A stretch of 64,000 bases of DNA from Bhargavaea ginsengi (GTDB lineage Bacteria; Bacillota; Bacilli; Bacillales_A; Planococcaceae), in contig NZ_FNZF01000001.1 in assembly GCF_900109165.1 (NCBI RefSeq), forward strand, positions 797,376-861,375, in the 5' to 3' direction. This document shows positions 32,677 through 42,399 of this stretch, piece after piece (position 1 is the stretch's first letter; every line of letters begins with the position of its first letter). The position numbers and the translations under genes were made by a program. Under the pieces are notes generated by a model. That model worked only from the letters and a program-made list of their open reading frames with translations. It was not told where the DNA came from and searched no databases.

Positions 32677-34003
32677 GATGGCGCTCCTCGGGATTTGGAG
32701 CAATAAGTTCCGGGTGCTGCTTTCGATTTTCGGTGTGGTCATCGGGGTGTTCGCCGTGATTGCCCTTTCCGCTATTTCACTGGGCGTGAAGGATACGGTG
32801 ATGAAACAGATGGGCGGTCTCGGCGCGGAACAGATCATGGTCATGCCCGGGCGTGTGCTGAAGGACGGAGGCGGAGCCCATAACTTCCTGAACGGCGTGT
32901 CCAGCCTGCCCAGCACGCTGACAAACACTGATGCCGAGGAGATCCGCAAGCTGGAATCCGTCGAATCCGTCACACCCATGCTGGAAACGGTCGGCCGCAT
33001 CCAATACACCAAGGAAAATGAAGAACCCACCAGCGTGGAAGGCATGCTGGTAGGCACGAGCGGTTCGTATCAGGGAGTCTTCCATACGACCCTCAAAGAA
33101 GGCCGGTTCTTTACAGAGGAAGAAGAAGCAAATAAAGACCGAGTGGTTGTGCTGGGTAGCGGAATTCATGCATCTTTGCTGAACCAGAAACAGGAACTGC
33201 CCGAAATAGATCCCGCTCAGCAAGCAGAACCAGAGAAAACCTGGTGGCAGAAGCTGTTGGACAGGCTAACCGGTTCTTCCGTTAGTGCCGCAGATGCACC
33301 GGCTGAAGAGGAAAGCCTGGTCGGAAAGGAAGTCACCATCCAGGGAGAAACATTCACCGTCATCGGTGTGCTGGAATCCGAAGCCACACTCGGCATGACA
33401 TCCGATAACAGCATACTCATGCCGGTCCAGAACGCACTTGAGGTGACCAGCACTGAAAACCTAACGAGCATCTATGTCAAAGCGGACTCCATCGAAAACC
33501 TGGACCAGGCAGAAAAAGACGTGCACGCAGCGGTCAAGCTCAATCATCCGGAGACAGACTTTAGCACGGTTAAGCAAACGGAAATGTTAGACGCCATCGA
33601 CACGGTCACCCGAATCCTGCAGGTCATGCTGGTGGGCATTACGGCTACCGCTCTAGTCATAAGTGGTGCTGGAATTATGAACGTGATGGTTATGTCCGTC
33701 CGGGAACGCACGAGAGAAATAGGAATTCGTAAAGCACTGGGCGCGTCCACTATTGAAATCCTATTCCAGTTTCTCTTTGAAACGATACTGCTCTGCCTGG
33801 CCGGAGGTATCATTGGGCTGTTGCTTGGATATGGATTTGTCACTTGGTGGAATGGTGCCATCACAATCTTCCCGCTTGTTCTTCCTATGTGGGTCATCCA
33901 ACTCGCACTTGGTTCCTCTATCCTGATTGGTATTGTCTGCGGGGTTTATCCGGCGATTAAGGCGGCTATATTGCAGCCTAGTCGGGCGTTAAGGTTTGAA
34001 TAA
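32654..34003 (+). CDS. MacB/FtsX-type ABC exporter permease
   Basis: This 449-residue protein has the four-helix MacB plan: helix 1 at about 20-45, a large extracytoplasmic MacB_PCD domain (about 50-315), then three helices in the last 130 residues with the SVRERTREIGIRKALGASTIEILFQFLFE motif near residues 353-381. An acidic insert around 175-215 (Ala/Glu-rich) is longer than in many relatives. Works with the upstream ATPase. No outer-membrane partner is expected in this organism. Substrate unknown. Confidence 0.92.
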   Translation: MRLFKVFKMALLGIWSNKFRVLLSIFGVVIGVFAVIALSAISLGVKDTVMKQMGGLGAEQIMVMPGRVLKDGGGAHNFLNGVSSLPSTLTNTDAEEIRKLESVESVTPMLETVGRIQYTKENEEPTSVEGMLVGTSGSYQGVFHTTLKEGRFFTEEEEANKDRVVVLGSGIHASLLNQKQELPEIDPAQQAEPEKTWWQKLLDRLTGSSVSAADAPAEEESLVGKEVTIQGETFTVIGVLESEATLGMTSDNSILMPVQNALEVTSTENLTSIYVKADSIENLDQAEKDVHAAVKLNHPETDFSTVKQTEMLDAIDTVTRILQVMLVGITATALVISGAGIMNVMVMSVRERTREIGIRKALGASTIEILFQFLFETILLCLAGGIIGLLLGYGFVTWWNGAITIFPLVLPMWVIQLALGSSILIGIVCGVYPAIKAAILQPSRALRFE

Positions 34004-34218
34004 GAGAGAGAAAAATGTTACTTAAGGGGATACAAGAATACTTATTGACATTAGACACAAATTCCTGATGAGAGTATCGAAGAACTGGAAATGACTAATT
34101 CTCTTACTGATCACTTAACCAGTGATGTTCTGTGAAGTCACATCTTGTTAACTTTCAAAAACTTCATGGACTTACCAGGCATTTAAATCCTATACTATTA
34201 ATGACTGGAGGATTATTT

Positions 34219-35466
34219 ATGCCCAAACAAAAATTACTCATATCATCTTTTATAATATTAATTATTGCTTTCTTGTTATCTTTAATATTTATTTTACGCG
34301 ATTTGATTCCGCGAGAAATTATAGCATTTGGTTCTCTCTTTTTGTTCTTTATTGGTATTGTTACTTTATTCACTCGCTACATTGACAAACCTGTTCCAAT
34401 GTCTATCGGAATTATTTTGATTTTTGGATTTGTTTTTCGTAGTATTTATTCTTTTAACCTTTATAACACCATTACTTCACCATTTCCCGACAGCTTCAAG
34501 TACCTAGAAAACTTGGAAACCCTACTCATTATGGGGAATCCAAGTTTCACATCAGTTGAGTCCATTGTAGGTACATCTCAATTTTTTTATTATTTTATAA
34601 TGTATTATACATATTCAATATTTAACACAAACTATGCTCTTTATATTGTAAACATACTATTCTTTAGTGTTTCCATGTTATTTCTTTACCAAGTCATACT
34701 AAAGGATTTTGGAAAGAAAATAGCTTATTGGACTACAGTTGCGTCGATATTTAGCATGACTTTTTTTACATTCACAAGCACTATCTTAAAAGATAGTACA
34801 GTTTTGTTGTTAGCAATGTCGATTGCTTTTATATATAAAACCTGCTCTAAAAAATATTATATATTTCTGATTTTACTTCTCCCACTCCTATTCACCACAA
34901 GAATATATGCTGGAGCCTCAATGTTATTGGCCATTTTGGTGGATATTTTGTTGAATAAAACCAAGGGATTGAACATACTCTTCAGAATGATACCTATAAT
35001 AGGAATCATTCTAGTGCTTTTGTTGGCATTTAATTATACCTTCCTTCAAAGTTACTTGGATTTAGGAGCTGACTTCTTGACATCAAACTCTATTCTTGAA
35101 GGAATAATAGGCATACCCTTAGCCTTTATTAATTTAACATTCACCCCTGTCCCTTGGGGCGTATTCACAAATCAGCATTCTGCATATTCCTTAATTCAAA
35201 TTGACACGTTTTTCACCCTACTTTTTTCATTTAGCTTAATTCTCTTTGTAGTAAAAGTATTGAAAAACGAGGAACTACGTAGGAAAATTCATTTTTACAT
35301 CCTCCCAATATTAGTTCACGCCTATGTCTTGGGAACTGCTTATGGTGGCGGGGTAAGACAAAAAATCGCTGTTTATTCTTTCATCATTCTTTTGTATGTA
35401 ATCGGTTTACTTTACAAAAAATCCTCCAATAAATCACTACATCCTATTAAACAGACAGACCAATAA
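34219..35466 (+). CDS. Polytopic membrane protein, candidate polysaccharide polymerase (Wzy/EpsG-like)
   Basis: A ~415-residue protein with about 10-12 hydrophobic helices and a long extracytoplasmic loop (about residues 80-125). Isolated conserved-looking charged sites are FTSTILKDSTVLL near 190-202, TRIYAGASML near 228-237, and GGGVRQKIAVYS near 378-389. This layout fits GT-C or Wzy/EpsG-type enzymes that join sugar repeats at the membrane. The ATG at 34219 follows TGGAGG by 7 nt. The DNA is strongly AT-rich, unlike the ABC genes before it. The EPS locus at 36.5-51.7 kb shows no other polymerase candidate. Family assignment is uncertain. Confidence 0.6.
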   Translation: MPKQKLLISSFIILIIAFLLSLIFILRDLIPREIIAFGSLFLFFIGIVTLFTRYIDKPVPMSIGIILIFGFVFRSIYSFNLYNTITSPFPDSFKYLENLETLLIMGNPSFTSVESIVGTSQFFYYFIMYYTYSIFNTNYALYIVNILFFSVSMLFLYQVILKDFGKKIAYWTTVASIFSMTFFTFTSTILKDSTVLLLAMSIAFIYKTCSKKYYIFLILLLPLLFTTRIYAGASMLLAILVDILLNKTKGLNILFRMIPIIGIILVLLLAFNYTFLQSYLDLGADFLTSNSILEGIIGIPLAFINLTFTPVPWGVFTNQHSAYSLIQIDTFFTLLFSFSLILFVVKVLKNEELRRKIHFYILPILVHAYVLGTAYGGGVRQKIAVYSFIILLYVIGLLYKKSSNKSLHPIKQTDQ

Positions 35467-35489
35467 GGACACCTACCTATTACGATAAG

Positions 35490-35523
35490 GATAACACTAG
35501 ACTATTCCAGTGTTATCTTTTTT
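35490..35523 (+). terminator. Terminator of the polytopic membrane-protein gene
   Basis: GATAACACT (35490-35498) and AGTGTTATC (35509-35517) make a perfect 9-bp stem followed by six T. Confidence 0.9.
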
Positions 35524-35595
35524 ATATTTTTCGGGTTGTGGTAAAAACTAGGTACTTTCATAACTAGCTCTCTTTTTGGTCCAACTTCTGTTTAT

Positions 35596-36026
35596 TCAAA
35601 CTGTATTCTCATTGTGGAGAACCTGCTTGGCACCAGACTCAGCCCGTTGGGCTTGTTCAGTGTCTCCGCCCAACCAAGACATGGGAATTGATGGAATCGA
35701 GAGGTCGCGAATTACACTCAAGTTTGCCTTGGCTATTCCACCGTACATGAACTCAATGACTTCCATGAACCATTTCTGATTAGGCTTATCCGCGGTCAAA
35801 TCCCCCGTTCAGAATGTTCTCGCCACGTGTTGTGGAGTGGATGGCAAATAGCGTTTCTGGCGAATGACCGACCTGATTCCAGCCAGTATCATCAGAGACT
35901 AACACCCACTTGAGATTGATATTGCAGCTATGTCTACGACCAATCACCATCTTAGATTTCTGCTGTTCCCTGATAGTCCTTGCCGGATGCTATGCATTAC
36001 TGTTCAATCTCAACCGTTCTTCCCAT
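35596..36026 (-). pseudogene. Degenerate gene of unknown family
   Basis: A start with a good ribosome-binding site (AGGGAGG, then MGRTVEIEQ) runs into a stop at once. Further down, coding-like segments in different frames follow each other: VSDDTGWNQVGHSPETLFAIHSTT..ENILNGGFDRG and then NQKWFMEVIEFMYGGIAKANLSVIRDLSIPSIPMSWLGG, ending NENTV. The joined text looks like one protein of about 140 residues broken by several stops and at least one frameshift. I do not recognise the family. Confidence 0.45.
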
Positions 36027-36066
36027 GTCGTCTTCCTCCCTTGGTCATGGGATCTCTCCGTTCCTT

Positions 36067-36083
36067 AAGTCCCTTCGGGACTT
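36067..36083 (-). terminator. Small hairpin after the 90-residue ORF
   Basis: AAGTCCC (36067-36073) and GGGACTT (36077-36083) pair around a three-base loop, about 20 bp past the stop at 36105. No T-run, so only weak support as a terminator. Confidence 0.35.
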
Positions 36084-36104
36084 CTCCATGACCATTATAG
36101 TTTC

Positions 36105-36377
36105 TCAGCAAACTCCAAAAACAGTATCATCGCGATATTTCAGGAGGATCTCACTATTTGAAAGTTGACCGCTTAAATAATATTTGATTGGGGATTGTTT
36201 CATTTCCTCAGGATACGACTCCACCCTGACTTCCTCCAGACACTTGCACCAATCGCTTCGTATTGGATAATCCGTATTAACGCACTCTTTGAACACGGAC
36301 AGGGTTGCGCTCTCGAGTTTTCGATAAAGCTGATTAATTTCAAACATTTCTTCACACGAGAACCCTTTGTAAGCCAT
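36105..36377 (-). CDS. 90-residue hypothetical protein
   Basis: The frame starts MAYKGFSCEEMFEINQLYRKLESATLSVF after GAGAGGAG and ends YRDDTVFGVC. It is soluble, mixed helix, with three Cys and no recognised motif. It lies between the degenerate gene and the end of the EPS locus on the same strand. The start site and ribosome-binding site are good, but with degenerate DNA next to it expression is uncertain. Confidence 0.5.
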   Translation of the reverse strand: MAYKGFSCEEMFEINQLYRKLESATLSVFKECVNTDYPIRSDWCKCLEEVRVESYPEEMKQSPIKYYLSGQLSNSEILLKYRDDTVFGVC

Positions 36378-36526
36378 AGGAAAAGCTCCTCTCAAATCAA
36401 ACAGAGTTTTGTTATTTCCTCTGTCTGCTTTGAAGGGAGCATATCACCATACGAAGTTTGGAATTCACTTGAGACAATCATTTAGAATTTTTAATTTCCG
36501 TTTAATCAAATCATTCCGAGAGTTTT

Positions 36527-37672
36527 TTATAGGATTTGCAAAAAAGTTCTAATTAGTTTAATCACTCTTTGTTGTTCCTCAATTGTCATTGTTGTACCTG
36601 AAGGCAGGCAAACACCAGTAGCAAACAACTGCTCACTGATTACTTCATCTTCCGCATGTGCATAGAACTTATTACCATCAAAAACCGGTTGCATATGTAA
36701 TGGTTTCCAAACCGGTCGGGCTTCAATGTTTTCAGCTTCCAAGGCATCTATCAAGTCATATGGAGCAACTTTAATCATTTCTGGATTTAGTGTCATCACC
36801 GATAGCCATCGATTAGATGTTGTCTCTTCCAATTCAGGCATGAACTCTAGGCCTTCAATATCTCCTAAGCCTTCCACATAACGCTCGAACACAGCCCGTT
36901 TTTCCTCTACTCGCTTATCTAGCACTTCGAGTTGTGCACGACCTACACCAGCGAGGATATTGCTCAAGCGATAGTTGTAACCAACCACACTATGTTGATA
37001 ATGCTTTGCTTGGTCGCGTGCCTGCGTAGCTAAGAAGCGTGCCCGTTTAAGTTCCTCGGTATCGTTTGAAACCAGCATGCCTCCACCAGAAGTGGTGATA
37101 ATCTTATTACCGTTGAAGGAATAGACTCCAAACTTCCCAAATGTACCGCTCTTTTTGTCTTTATAAGTAGAGCCAAGTGATTCAGCAGCATCTTCAACTA
37201 CCGGCACGCCATAACGGTCACATATCTCAATCAGTTCATCCATCTTGGCACTCTGACCATATAGGTTAACAACAACAACTGCTTTAGGAAGCTTACCTGC
37301 CGCTTTTGTCTCTTTAAATGCATTCTCCAAGGCAACAGGAGACATGTTCCATGTCTCAGGCTCAGAATCAATGAAAACTGGCTCAGCACCTAGATAGACA
37401 ATCGGGTTTGCGCTCGCAATGAACGTGAGGCTAGAACAGAATACTACATCTCCTTTTCCAACACCCAACAGATCTAATGCCAGGTGAATCGCCGCAGTAC
37501 CCGAAGAAAGCGCTGCTGCTCCTTCTGTCCCCGCATAAGTAGCCAGCTCTTCTTCAAAAGCATTCACATTCGGTCCAAGTGGTGCAATCCAGTTTGTTTC
37601 AAATGCCTCGTTTATGTATTTCTGTTCATTTCCACTCATATGAGGAGCAGATAGAAAAATTCGATCAGCCAT
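36527..37672 (-). CDS. DegT/DnrJ/EryC1/StrS aminotransferase (PglE-like)
   Basis: A 381-residue PLP sugar aminotransferase starting MADRIFLSAPHMSGNEQKYINEAF. The PLP-phosphate region is ALSSGTAAIHLAL near 54-66, the aspartate contact VVEDAAESLGSTYKDKKSGTFG near 155-176, and the Schiff-base Lys is in YSFNGNKIITTSGGGML near 183-199 (SFNGNKI). It transfers an amino group from glutamate to a UDP-4-keto-6-deoxysugar. With the CapD/PglF and PglD-like genes of this locus it completes a UDP-bacillosamine route. It is the last gene of the EPS operon, adjoining pglD with no gap. Confidence 0.92.
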   Translation of the reverse strand: MADRIFLSAPHMSGNEQKYINEAFETNWIAPLGPNVNAFEEELATYAGTEGAAALSSGTAAIHLALDLLGVGKGDVVFCSSLTFIASANPIVYLGAEPVFIDSEPETWNMSPVALENAFKETKAAGKLPKAVVVVNLYGQSAKMDELIEICDRYGVPVVEDAAESLGSTYKDKKSGTFGKFGVYSFNGNKIITTSGGGMLVSNDTEELKRARFLATQARDQAKHYQHSVVGYNYRLSNILAGVGRAQLEVLDKRVEEKRAVFERYVEGLGDIEGLEFMPELEETTSNRWLSVMTLNPEMIKVAPYDLIDALEAENIEARPVWKPLHMQPVFDGNKFYAHAEDEVISEQLFATGVCLPSGTTMTIEEQQRVIKLIRTFLQIL

Positions 37673-38311
37673 TTAGATTCCTTCTTTCCTGATCTCTTTT
37701 GCCGGGACCCCCACAGCTGTAACTTTTCTATTAATATTGGACACTACAGCCGCACCTGCACCAATCGTGGACCATTCACCCACTGTCTTCAACGGAATTA
37801 CTGAAGCTCCCGCACCAATATGGGCTCCTTCCCCAACAGCAACTCCACCTGCCAATATAGCCTGAGGCGAGATATGGGTGTAGTCGGCAACCTTGCAATC
37901 ATGCTCGATAATCGATCCCGTATTGAGAATTGCATGGTCCCCTATTATTGTATCTGCATTGACTACAACCCTTGGCATAATGACTGTTCCCAAACCGATA
38001 ACAGCACTAGGACTGATTACTGCAGTTGGATGGATTAAAGAAATAAAAGAAGATCTCGGCACCCCTAGTTCCTTAACCAGTTTTTTGCGAACCACATTAG
38101 ACCCAATACCAAGAACCACGTATATATTAGACTCTTCTTGAAGCAACTGCCTTAAATGTGAAATCGGCCCCTTAGTTACGCCTTCTCCTACAAAGACCTC
38201 ATCGTAACGATCATCCAATTTCGCTGTAAGTGACATACCTTCATTTGAATGGATCAAGTCGGCAACAACTTTAGAATGGCCACTATCACCAAGGATGACA
38301 ACCTTCTTCAT
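37673..38311 (-). CDS. Sugar O/N-acetyltransferase, NeuD/PglD family
   Basis: A 212-residue protein with an N-terminal Rossmann-like UDP-sugar domain ([20 protein letters not shown]) and a C-terminal left-handed beta-helix (hexapeptide repeats from about residue 90). The active-site His lies in [28 protein letters not shown] near 131-158. PglD N-acetylates UDP-4-amino sugars. It overlaps the upstream sugar-transferase gene by 4 bp. Confidence 0.92.
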   Translation of the reverse strand: MKKVVILGDSGHSKVVADLIHSNEGMSLTAKLDDRYDEVFVGEGVTKGPISHLRQLLQEESNIYVVLGIGSNVVRKKLVKELGVPRSSFISLIHPTAVISPSAVIGLGTVIMPRVVVNADTIIGDHAILNTGSIIEHDCKVADYTHISPQAILAGGVAVGEGAHIGAGASVIPLKTVGEWSTIGAGAAVVSNINRKVTAVGVPAKEIRKEGI

Positions 38312-38940
38312 TTGACTCGCTCCTTACCTCGGTCCGAAGCAGAAGGGGTACCGGTGAATTTCGTCATAGTTGCCTGTCCTGTCTGATTGATACCTTCAGA
38401 CTTAAAGACTCTTATTACAGTCATTAACAAAATCTTGATATCTAGCCAAAATGATTGATTGTCTACGTACCAGACATCGTAGTCAAACTTCTGTTCCCAC
38501 GAAATCGCGTTCCGGCCATTCACTTGGGCCCAACCCGTGATTCCCGGCCGTACTTCATGACGCCTTGCCTGATGCTCGTTATACAGCGGGAGGTATTCCA
38601 TCAACAATGGCCGTGGACCGACGAAACTCATGTCTCCCTTAAGGACATTCCAGAGTTGTGGAAGCTCATCTAGGCTCAATTTGCGGACTAACTTTCCGAA
38701 AGAAGTTAAACGAACATCGTCCGGTAGTAAATCACCTTTCTCATCCCTCTTGTCCGTCATTGTACGAAACTTATAGACATTAAATGGCTTGCCTAAAAGT
38801 CCGGGACGTTGTTGCTTAAAGAACACTGGCGAGCCGATTTTCTTAAGAATTAGGAGAGCAGTGATTCCAATTATTGGTGACAACAGGACGAGGGCAACCA
38901 AACTCACTATTGTATCAAATACCCGTTTCATATCGCACAC
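38308..38940 (-). CDS. Phosphoglycosyl transferase, PglC/bacterial sugar transferase family
   Basis: A 210-residue protein with one N-terminal membrane (reentrant) helix (residues ~8-30) and the catalytic domain: [26 protein letters not shown] near 33-58, [28 protein letters not shown] near 86-113 with the Asp-Glu dyad, then [14 protein letters not shown] near 133-146. It moves sugar phosphate (probably diacetylbacillosamine-phosphate) to undecaprenyl phosphate, the first membrane step of the repeat unit. Confidence 0.95.
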   Translation of the reverse strand: MCDMKRVFDTIVSLVALVLLSPIIGITALLILKKIGSPVFFKQQRPGLLGKPFNVYKFRTMTDKRDEKGDLLPDDVRLTSFGKLVRKLSLDELPQLWNVLKGDMSFVGPRPLLMEYLPLYNEHQARRHEVRPGITGWAQVNGRNAISWEQKFDYDVWYVDNQSFWLDIKILLMTVIRVFKSEGINQTGQATMTKFTGTPSASDRGKERVK

Positions 38941-38945
38941 CTATC

Positions 38946-40097
38946 TTAAAGTGCTTTAAACAAGTCAATCTGCTTTTGGAGCACTTTTTCTTCATCAAAT
39001 AGTTCTTCGGCAATCTCTCGGCTTCTCTTGCCGAATCGTTCTCGAGCATTGCTGTCAGTTGCAATAGTTTCCATGGCCCTTTCCAAGTCATCTACGTTTT
39101 CCTTTTCAAAGAGGAAACCATTCTCTCCATGGAAGACTTCTTCACGACACCCTCGAATATTTGAAGCAATAATCGGAGTGTCCATTGCCATGGCTTCTAT
39201 GATGGATCGAGGCAATCCTTCTCGGTGTGAAGGAAGAATAAAGCAATCAGAAATAGACAGCAACTCGGGGGTATCCGACCTGAACCCAAGATAATGGATA
39301 TTAGGATGGTTTAAGTCTCTCATTAATTGATTATAGCTCTCCTGGTCACGTTCACTCTCTAACAAACCGCCAATTAGAAGAAGCTTTGCATAAGGATATC
39401 TCTTCACAATTCGTTTAAAAGCTTCTACCAGTTCGAAAATGCCTTTTTCACGAACTAATCGACCAATGAACAAAAAAACAAGATCTTCTTCTTTAAGACC
39501 AATGGTTCTCTTTAATTCATTCGTTGTTGCATTAGAAATCAGTTCAGGATTAAACTTATTCCAAATATCAACACCGTTGCTTAAGTGAATGGTGCGTACT
39601 TGTTCTTTAAATTTATGATCAAGAGCAAGTTCAAAATCTTCTCGGCTTTGGAGAAGGAGCCAGTCTGTTATCCAACGTGCAGCGTATTTCTCGATATTAA
39701 AAAACAATTTATATTGGTTCCTTGGCATCTCATCGTGGAAGTAGAATCCATGAGCTGTATAGACTACGTTCTGCATCCCAGCCAATTTTGCAGCAACCCT
39801 GCCCAACAGTGCAGCTACCGGCGTATGTACATGAACAACATCATATCGCTCACTCTTCATTAGTCTATACAGCGCCAAAATGGACTTAATATTGCTAACT
39901 GGATTGATCTCTCTGGCAATCGGAACATCAATCATTGTAAACCCCTCAGACCGTAATGCTTTAAAGCGCCCCTGATCCGAGCAGGCATTATGTACCTCAA
40001 ATCCTTCTTCCATTGATCTCTTAATAAGCGGTTTTAATAAAGCATCTACACTTAAATCAATTGCACAGACTTGGAGGATTTTTTTTCCTTGGCTCAT
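38946..40097 (-). CDS. GT4-family glycosyltransferase (PglA-like)
   Basis: This ~383-residue GT-B enzyme has an N-terminal domain with HVHTPVAALLGRVAAKLAGMQNVVYTAHGFYFH near 93-125. The C-terminal donor domain contains FIGRLVREKGIFELVEAF near 212-229 and the EX7E motif PSHREGLPRSIIEAMAMD near 292-309. The HGFYFH stretch and next-door PglC-like gene agree with transfer of the second sugar onto the lipid-linked bacillosamine. The ATG at 40095-40097 is taken as start (GGAG just upstream); a TTG lies 9 bp earlier. ATGA overlap with the dehydrogenase stop. Confidence 0.9.
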   Translation of the reverse strand: MSQGKKILQVCAIDLSVDALLKPLIKRSMEEGFEVHNACSDQGRFKALRSEGFTMIDVPIAREINPVSNIKSILALYRLMKSERYDVVHVHTPVAALLGRVAAKLAGMQNVVYTAHGFYFHDEMPRNQYKLFFNIEKYAARWITDWLLLQSREDFELALDHKFKEQVRTIHLSNGVDIWNKFNPELISNATTNELKRTIGLKEEDLVFLFIGRLVREKGIFELVEAFKRIVKRYPYAKLLLIGGLLESERDQESYNQLMRDLNHPNIHYLGFRSDTPELLSISDCFILPSHREGLPRSIIEAMAMDTPIIASNIRGCREEVFHGENGFLFEKENVDDLERAMETIATDSNARERFGKRSREIAEELFDEEKVLQKQIDLFKAL

Positions 40098-41374
40098 AGT
40101 CTCCAAAGATCAATCCCATCAGGTTTTTCATCTTGCGGAAGAACACTTTTAATGTCTACCACAACAGTAGCATCTTTCCTTAGCACGTTTTGGATACCGC
40201 TCCAACCCTCGTTCTTATATTCGTTATGCGGTACTGCTAAGACTACAGCATCTGACTTTTCAAGTTCTTTATATGGAGTTAAATCGACTCCATACTCACG
40301 GAAGGCTTCATCTGGATTTGCTTGTGGATCAGCAATTTGGATAGTAACGCCATATTCTTTGAGTTCGTTGATAATATCGATGACTTTTGAGTTCCGGAGA
40401 TCTGGAACATTCTCTTTAAAGGTCAAGCCAAGAACCGTTACTGTCGCTCCTTGAATTACTACGCCGTGATTGATGAGTTTCTTTACAACCGTACGCGCAA
40501 TGTATCGGCCGATGCCGTCATTGATCCGACGACCAGCAAGGATAACTTCGGGATGATGACCTACGGATTCTGCTTTATGAGTAAGATAATATGGATCTAC
40601 TCCAATGCAATGTCCACCTACAAGCCCCGGAGAAAACTTAAGGAAATTCCACTTCGTTCCTGCTGCTTCGAGGACTTCAGACGTATCAACGCCAATTCGA
40701 TCGAAAATCAAAGCAAGTTCGTTCATAAGAGCAATATTGACATCGCGTTGGGTATTTTCAATTACTTTGGCTGCCTCGGCTACCTTTATAGAACTGGCTT
40801 TATGTACGCCTGCCTCCACTACACTTCCATAGACATTAGCTATAATGTCTAGTACTTCAGGGGTTTGACCTGAAACAACCTTTAAAATCTTAGTGAAAGT
40901 GTGTTCCTTGTCACCAGGATTAATTCTCTCAGGTGAATATCCCACAAAGAATTCCTCTCCGCTTTTTAGGCCAGAGGCTTCCTCTAATATTGGAATACAT
41001 TCATCTTCAGTTACGCCAGGATATACTGTAGACTCGTACACAACAATTGAGCCTTTGGTTAGATTTTCCCCAACTGTTTCAGATGCTTTTAATAATGGAG
41101 TTAGATTAGGCTGATTATGACTATCAATTGGCGTAGGAACTGCTACAATTATAAAATCTGCCGATTTTAATTTATTTGGATCGTTCGTAAAGTGAATCTT
41201 TGCTTCCTTAAGGTCATGATGTTCTACTTCATTCGTATAATCAATTCCATCTTTCAGTGTTTCAATTCGACGAGTGTTGATGTCGAATCCAATTACAGAA
41301 TGTTTTTTTCCGAATGCTACAGCCACTGGTAAACCGACATATCCGAGACCGACAACCGCAATTTTTCTCTCCAT
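40094..41374 (-). CDS. UDP-sugar 6-dehydrogenase (UDP-glucose/UDP-N-acetylhexosamine type)
   Basis: This 426-residue enzyme has the N-terminal NAD motif VVGLGYVGLPVAVAFG near 7-22, YESTVYPGVTEDECIPIL near 115-132, and central helices with ENTQRDVNIALMNELALI. The catalytic Cys lies in SPGLVGGHCIGVDPYYL near 251-267, and a C-terminal domain has GLTFKENVPDLRNSKV near 318-333. The sequence style is nearest to the Vi/WbpO-type UDP-HexNAc dehydrogenases, though UDP-glucose is possible. It makes a uronic acid for the polysaccharide, so the polymer should be acidic. Confidence 0.9.
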   Translation of the reverse strand: MERKIAVVGLGYVGLPVAVAFGKKHSVIGFDINTRRIETLKDGIDYTNEVEHHDLKEAKIHFTNDPNKLKSADFIIVAVPTPIDSHNQPNLTPLLKASETVGENLTKGSIVVYESTVYPGVTEDECIPILEEASGLKSGEEFFVGYSPERINPGDKEHTFTKILKVVSGQTPEVLDIIANVYGSVVEAGVHKASSIKVAEAAKVIENTQRDVNIALMNELALIFDRIGVDTSEVLEAAGTKWNFLKFSPGLVGGHCIGVDPYYLTHKAESVGHHPEVILAGRRINDGIGRYIARTVVKKLINHGVVIQGATVTVLGLTFKENVPDLRNSKVIDIINELKEYGVTIQIADPQANPDEAFREYGVDLTPYKELEKSDAVVLAVPHNEYKNEGWSGIQNVLRKDATVVVDIKSVLPQDEKPDGIDLWRL

Positions 41375-41386
41375 TTCAATAACCCC

Positions 41387-42397
41387 TTATAAGTCAATTT
41401 GATAATAATCTAAATACCAATTGATAAATTTATCTACCCCATCCTTGATTGATGTCTGAGGACGGAAATCAATCTCTCGATATAAATCTTCTACGTCTGC
41501 GTATGTTGCTGGAACATCTCCTGGTTGCATTGGCATGAAGTTTTTTATCGCTTTAATATTAAGTTTATCCTCAATAGCCGTAATGAATTCCATAAGCTTA
41601 ACCGGGCTGTTATTCCCAATATTATAAACACGGTAAGGCGCATAGCTTGTACCCGGATCGGGATTTTTTCCATTCCAGTTCGGATTAGGTTTAGCCGGCC
41701 TGTCGATAAGACGGTAAATTGCTTCAACAATATCATCAACAAATGTAAAATCACGCATCATATCACCATTGTTGTATATATCAATAGGGGCTTTTTCAAT
41801 AATATTCTTCGTAAATTTGAACAAGGCCATATCCGGTCGTCCCCAAGGTCCATAAACGGTAAAAAATCGAAGGCCTGTTGTCGGAATGTTATATAAACTA
41901 CTATATGTATGTGCCATTAATTCATTTGCCTTTTTGGTCGCAGCATATAGGCTTAAAGGATGATCAATATTGTCATGAACTGAAAATGGCAAGCGCTCAT
42001 TAGCGCCATACACAGAGCTTGAAGAAGCATATATTAAATGTCCTATGTTATTGTTACGACAAGCCTCCAAAATGTTCGTAAATCCAACAATATTAGAATC
42101 GATATACGCTTTTGGATTTTCCAAACTGTAACGTACACCTGCCTGAGCAGCAAGATTTACAACAACTTCAGGCTTCTCACTTTCAACTATTCTATTTACT
42201 AAATCACCTGTAGATATATCCGCCTTATAAAAAGTATAATTATCAACGCCTATGCTTTTGTTTCTATCTTCTTTTAGGCTAACTGAGTAGTAATTATTCA
42301 TATTATCTATTCCAACAACTTGATGGCCACATGAGAGTAGCTTTTTAGACAGATGAGAACCGATAAATCCTGCTGAACCTGTGATTAATACCTTCAA
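41387..42397 (-). CDS. NAD-dependent UDP-uronate 4-epimerase (CapI-like)
   Basis: A 336-residue extended SDR: NAD motif [10 protein letters not shown] near 7-16, catalytic YAATKKANE near 150 with an upstream SSSSVYG, and the group marker [17 protein letters not shown] near 178-194. The opening [16 protein letters not shown] and this block resemble UDP-glucuronate 4-epimerases (CapI). Directly downstream of it lies the dehydrogenase, so the pair would make UDP-GalA or UDP-GalNAcA. From here to about 47.3 kb the DNA is clearly AT-richer. Confidence 0.9.
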   Translation of the reverse strand: MKVLITGSAGFIGSHLSKKLLSCGHQVVGIDNMNNYYSVSLKEDRNKSIGVDNYTFYKADISTGDLVNRIVESEKPEVVVNLAAQAGVRYSLENPKAYIDSNIVGFTNILEACRNNNIGHLIYASSSSVYGANERLPFSVHDNIDHPLSLYAATKKANELMAHTYSSLYNIPTTGLRFFTVYGPWGRPDMALFKFTKNIIEKAPIDIYNNGDMMRDFTFVDDIVEAIYRLIDRPAKPNPNWNGKNPDPGTSYAPYRVYNIGNNSPVKLMEFITAIEDKLNIKAIKNFMPMQPGDVPATYADVEDLYREIDFRPQTSIKDGVDKFINWYLDYYQIDL

Positions 42398-42399
42398 AA

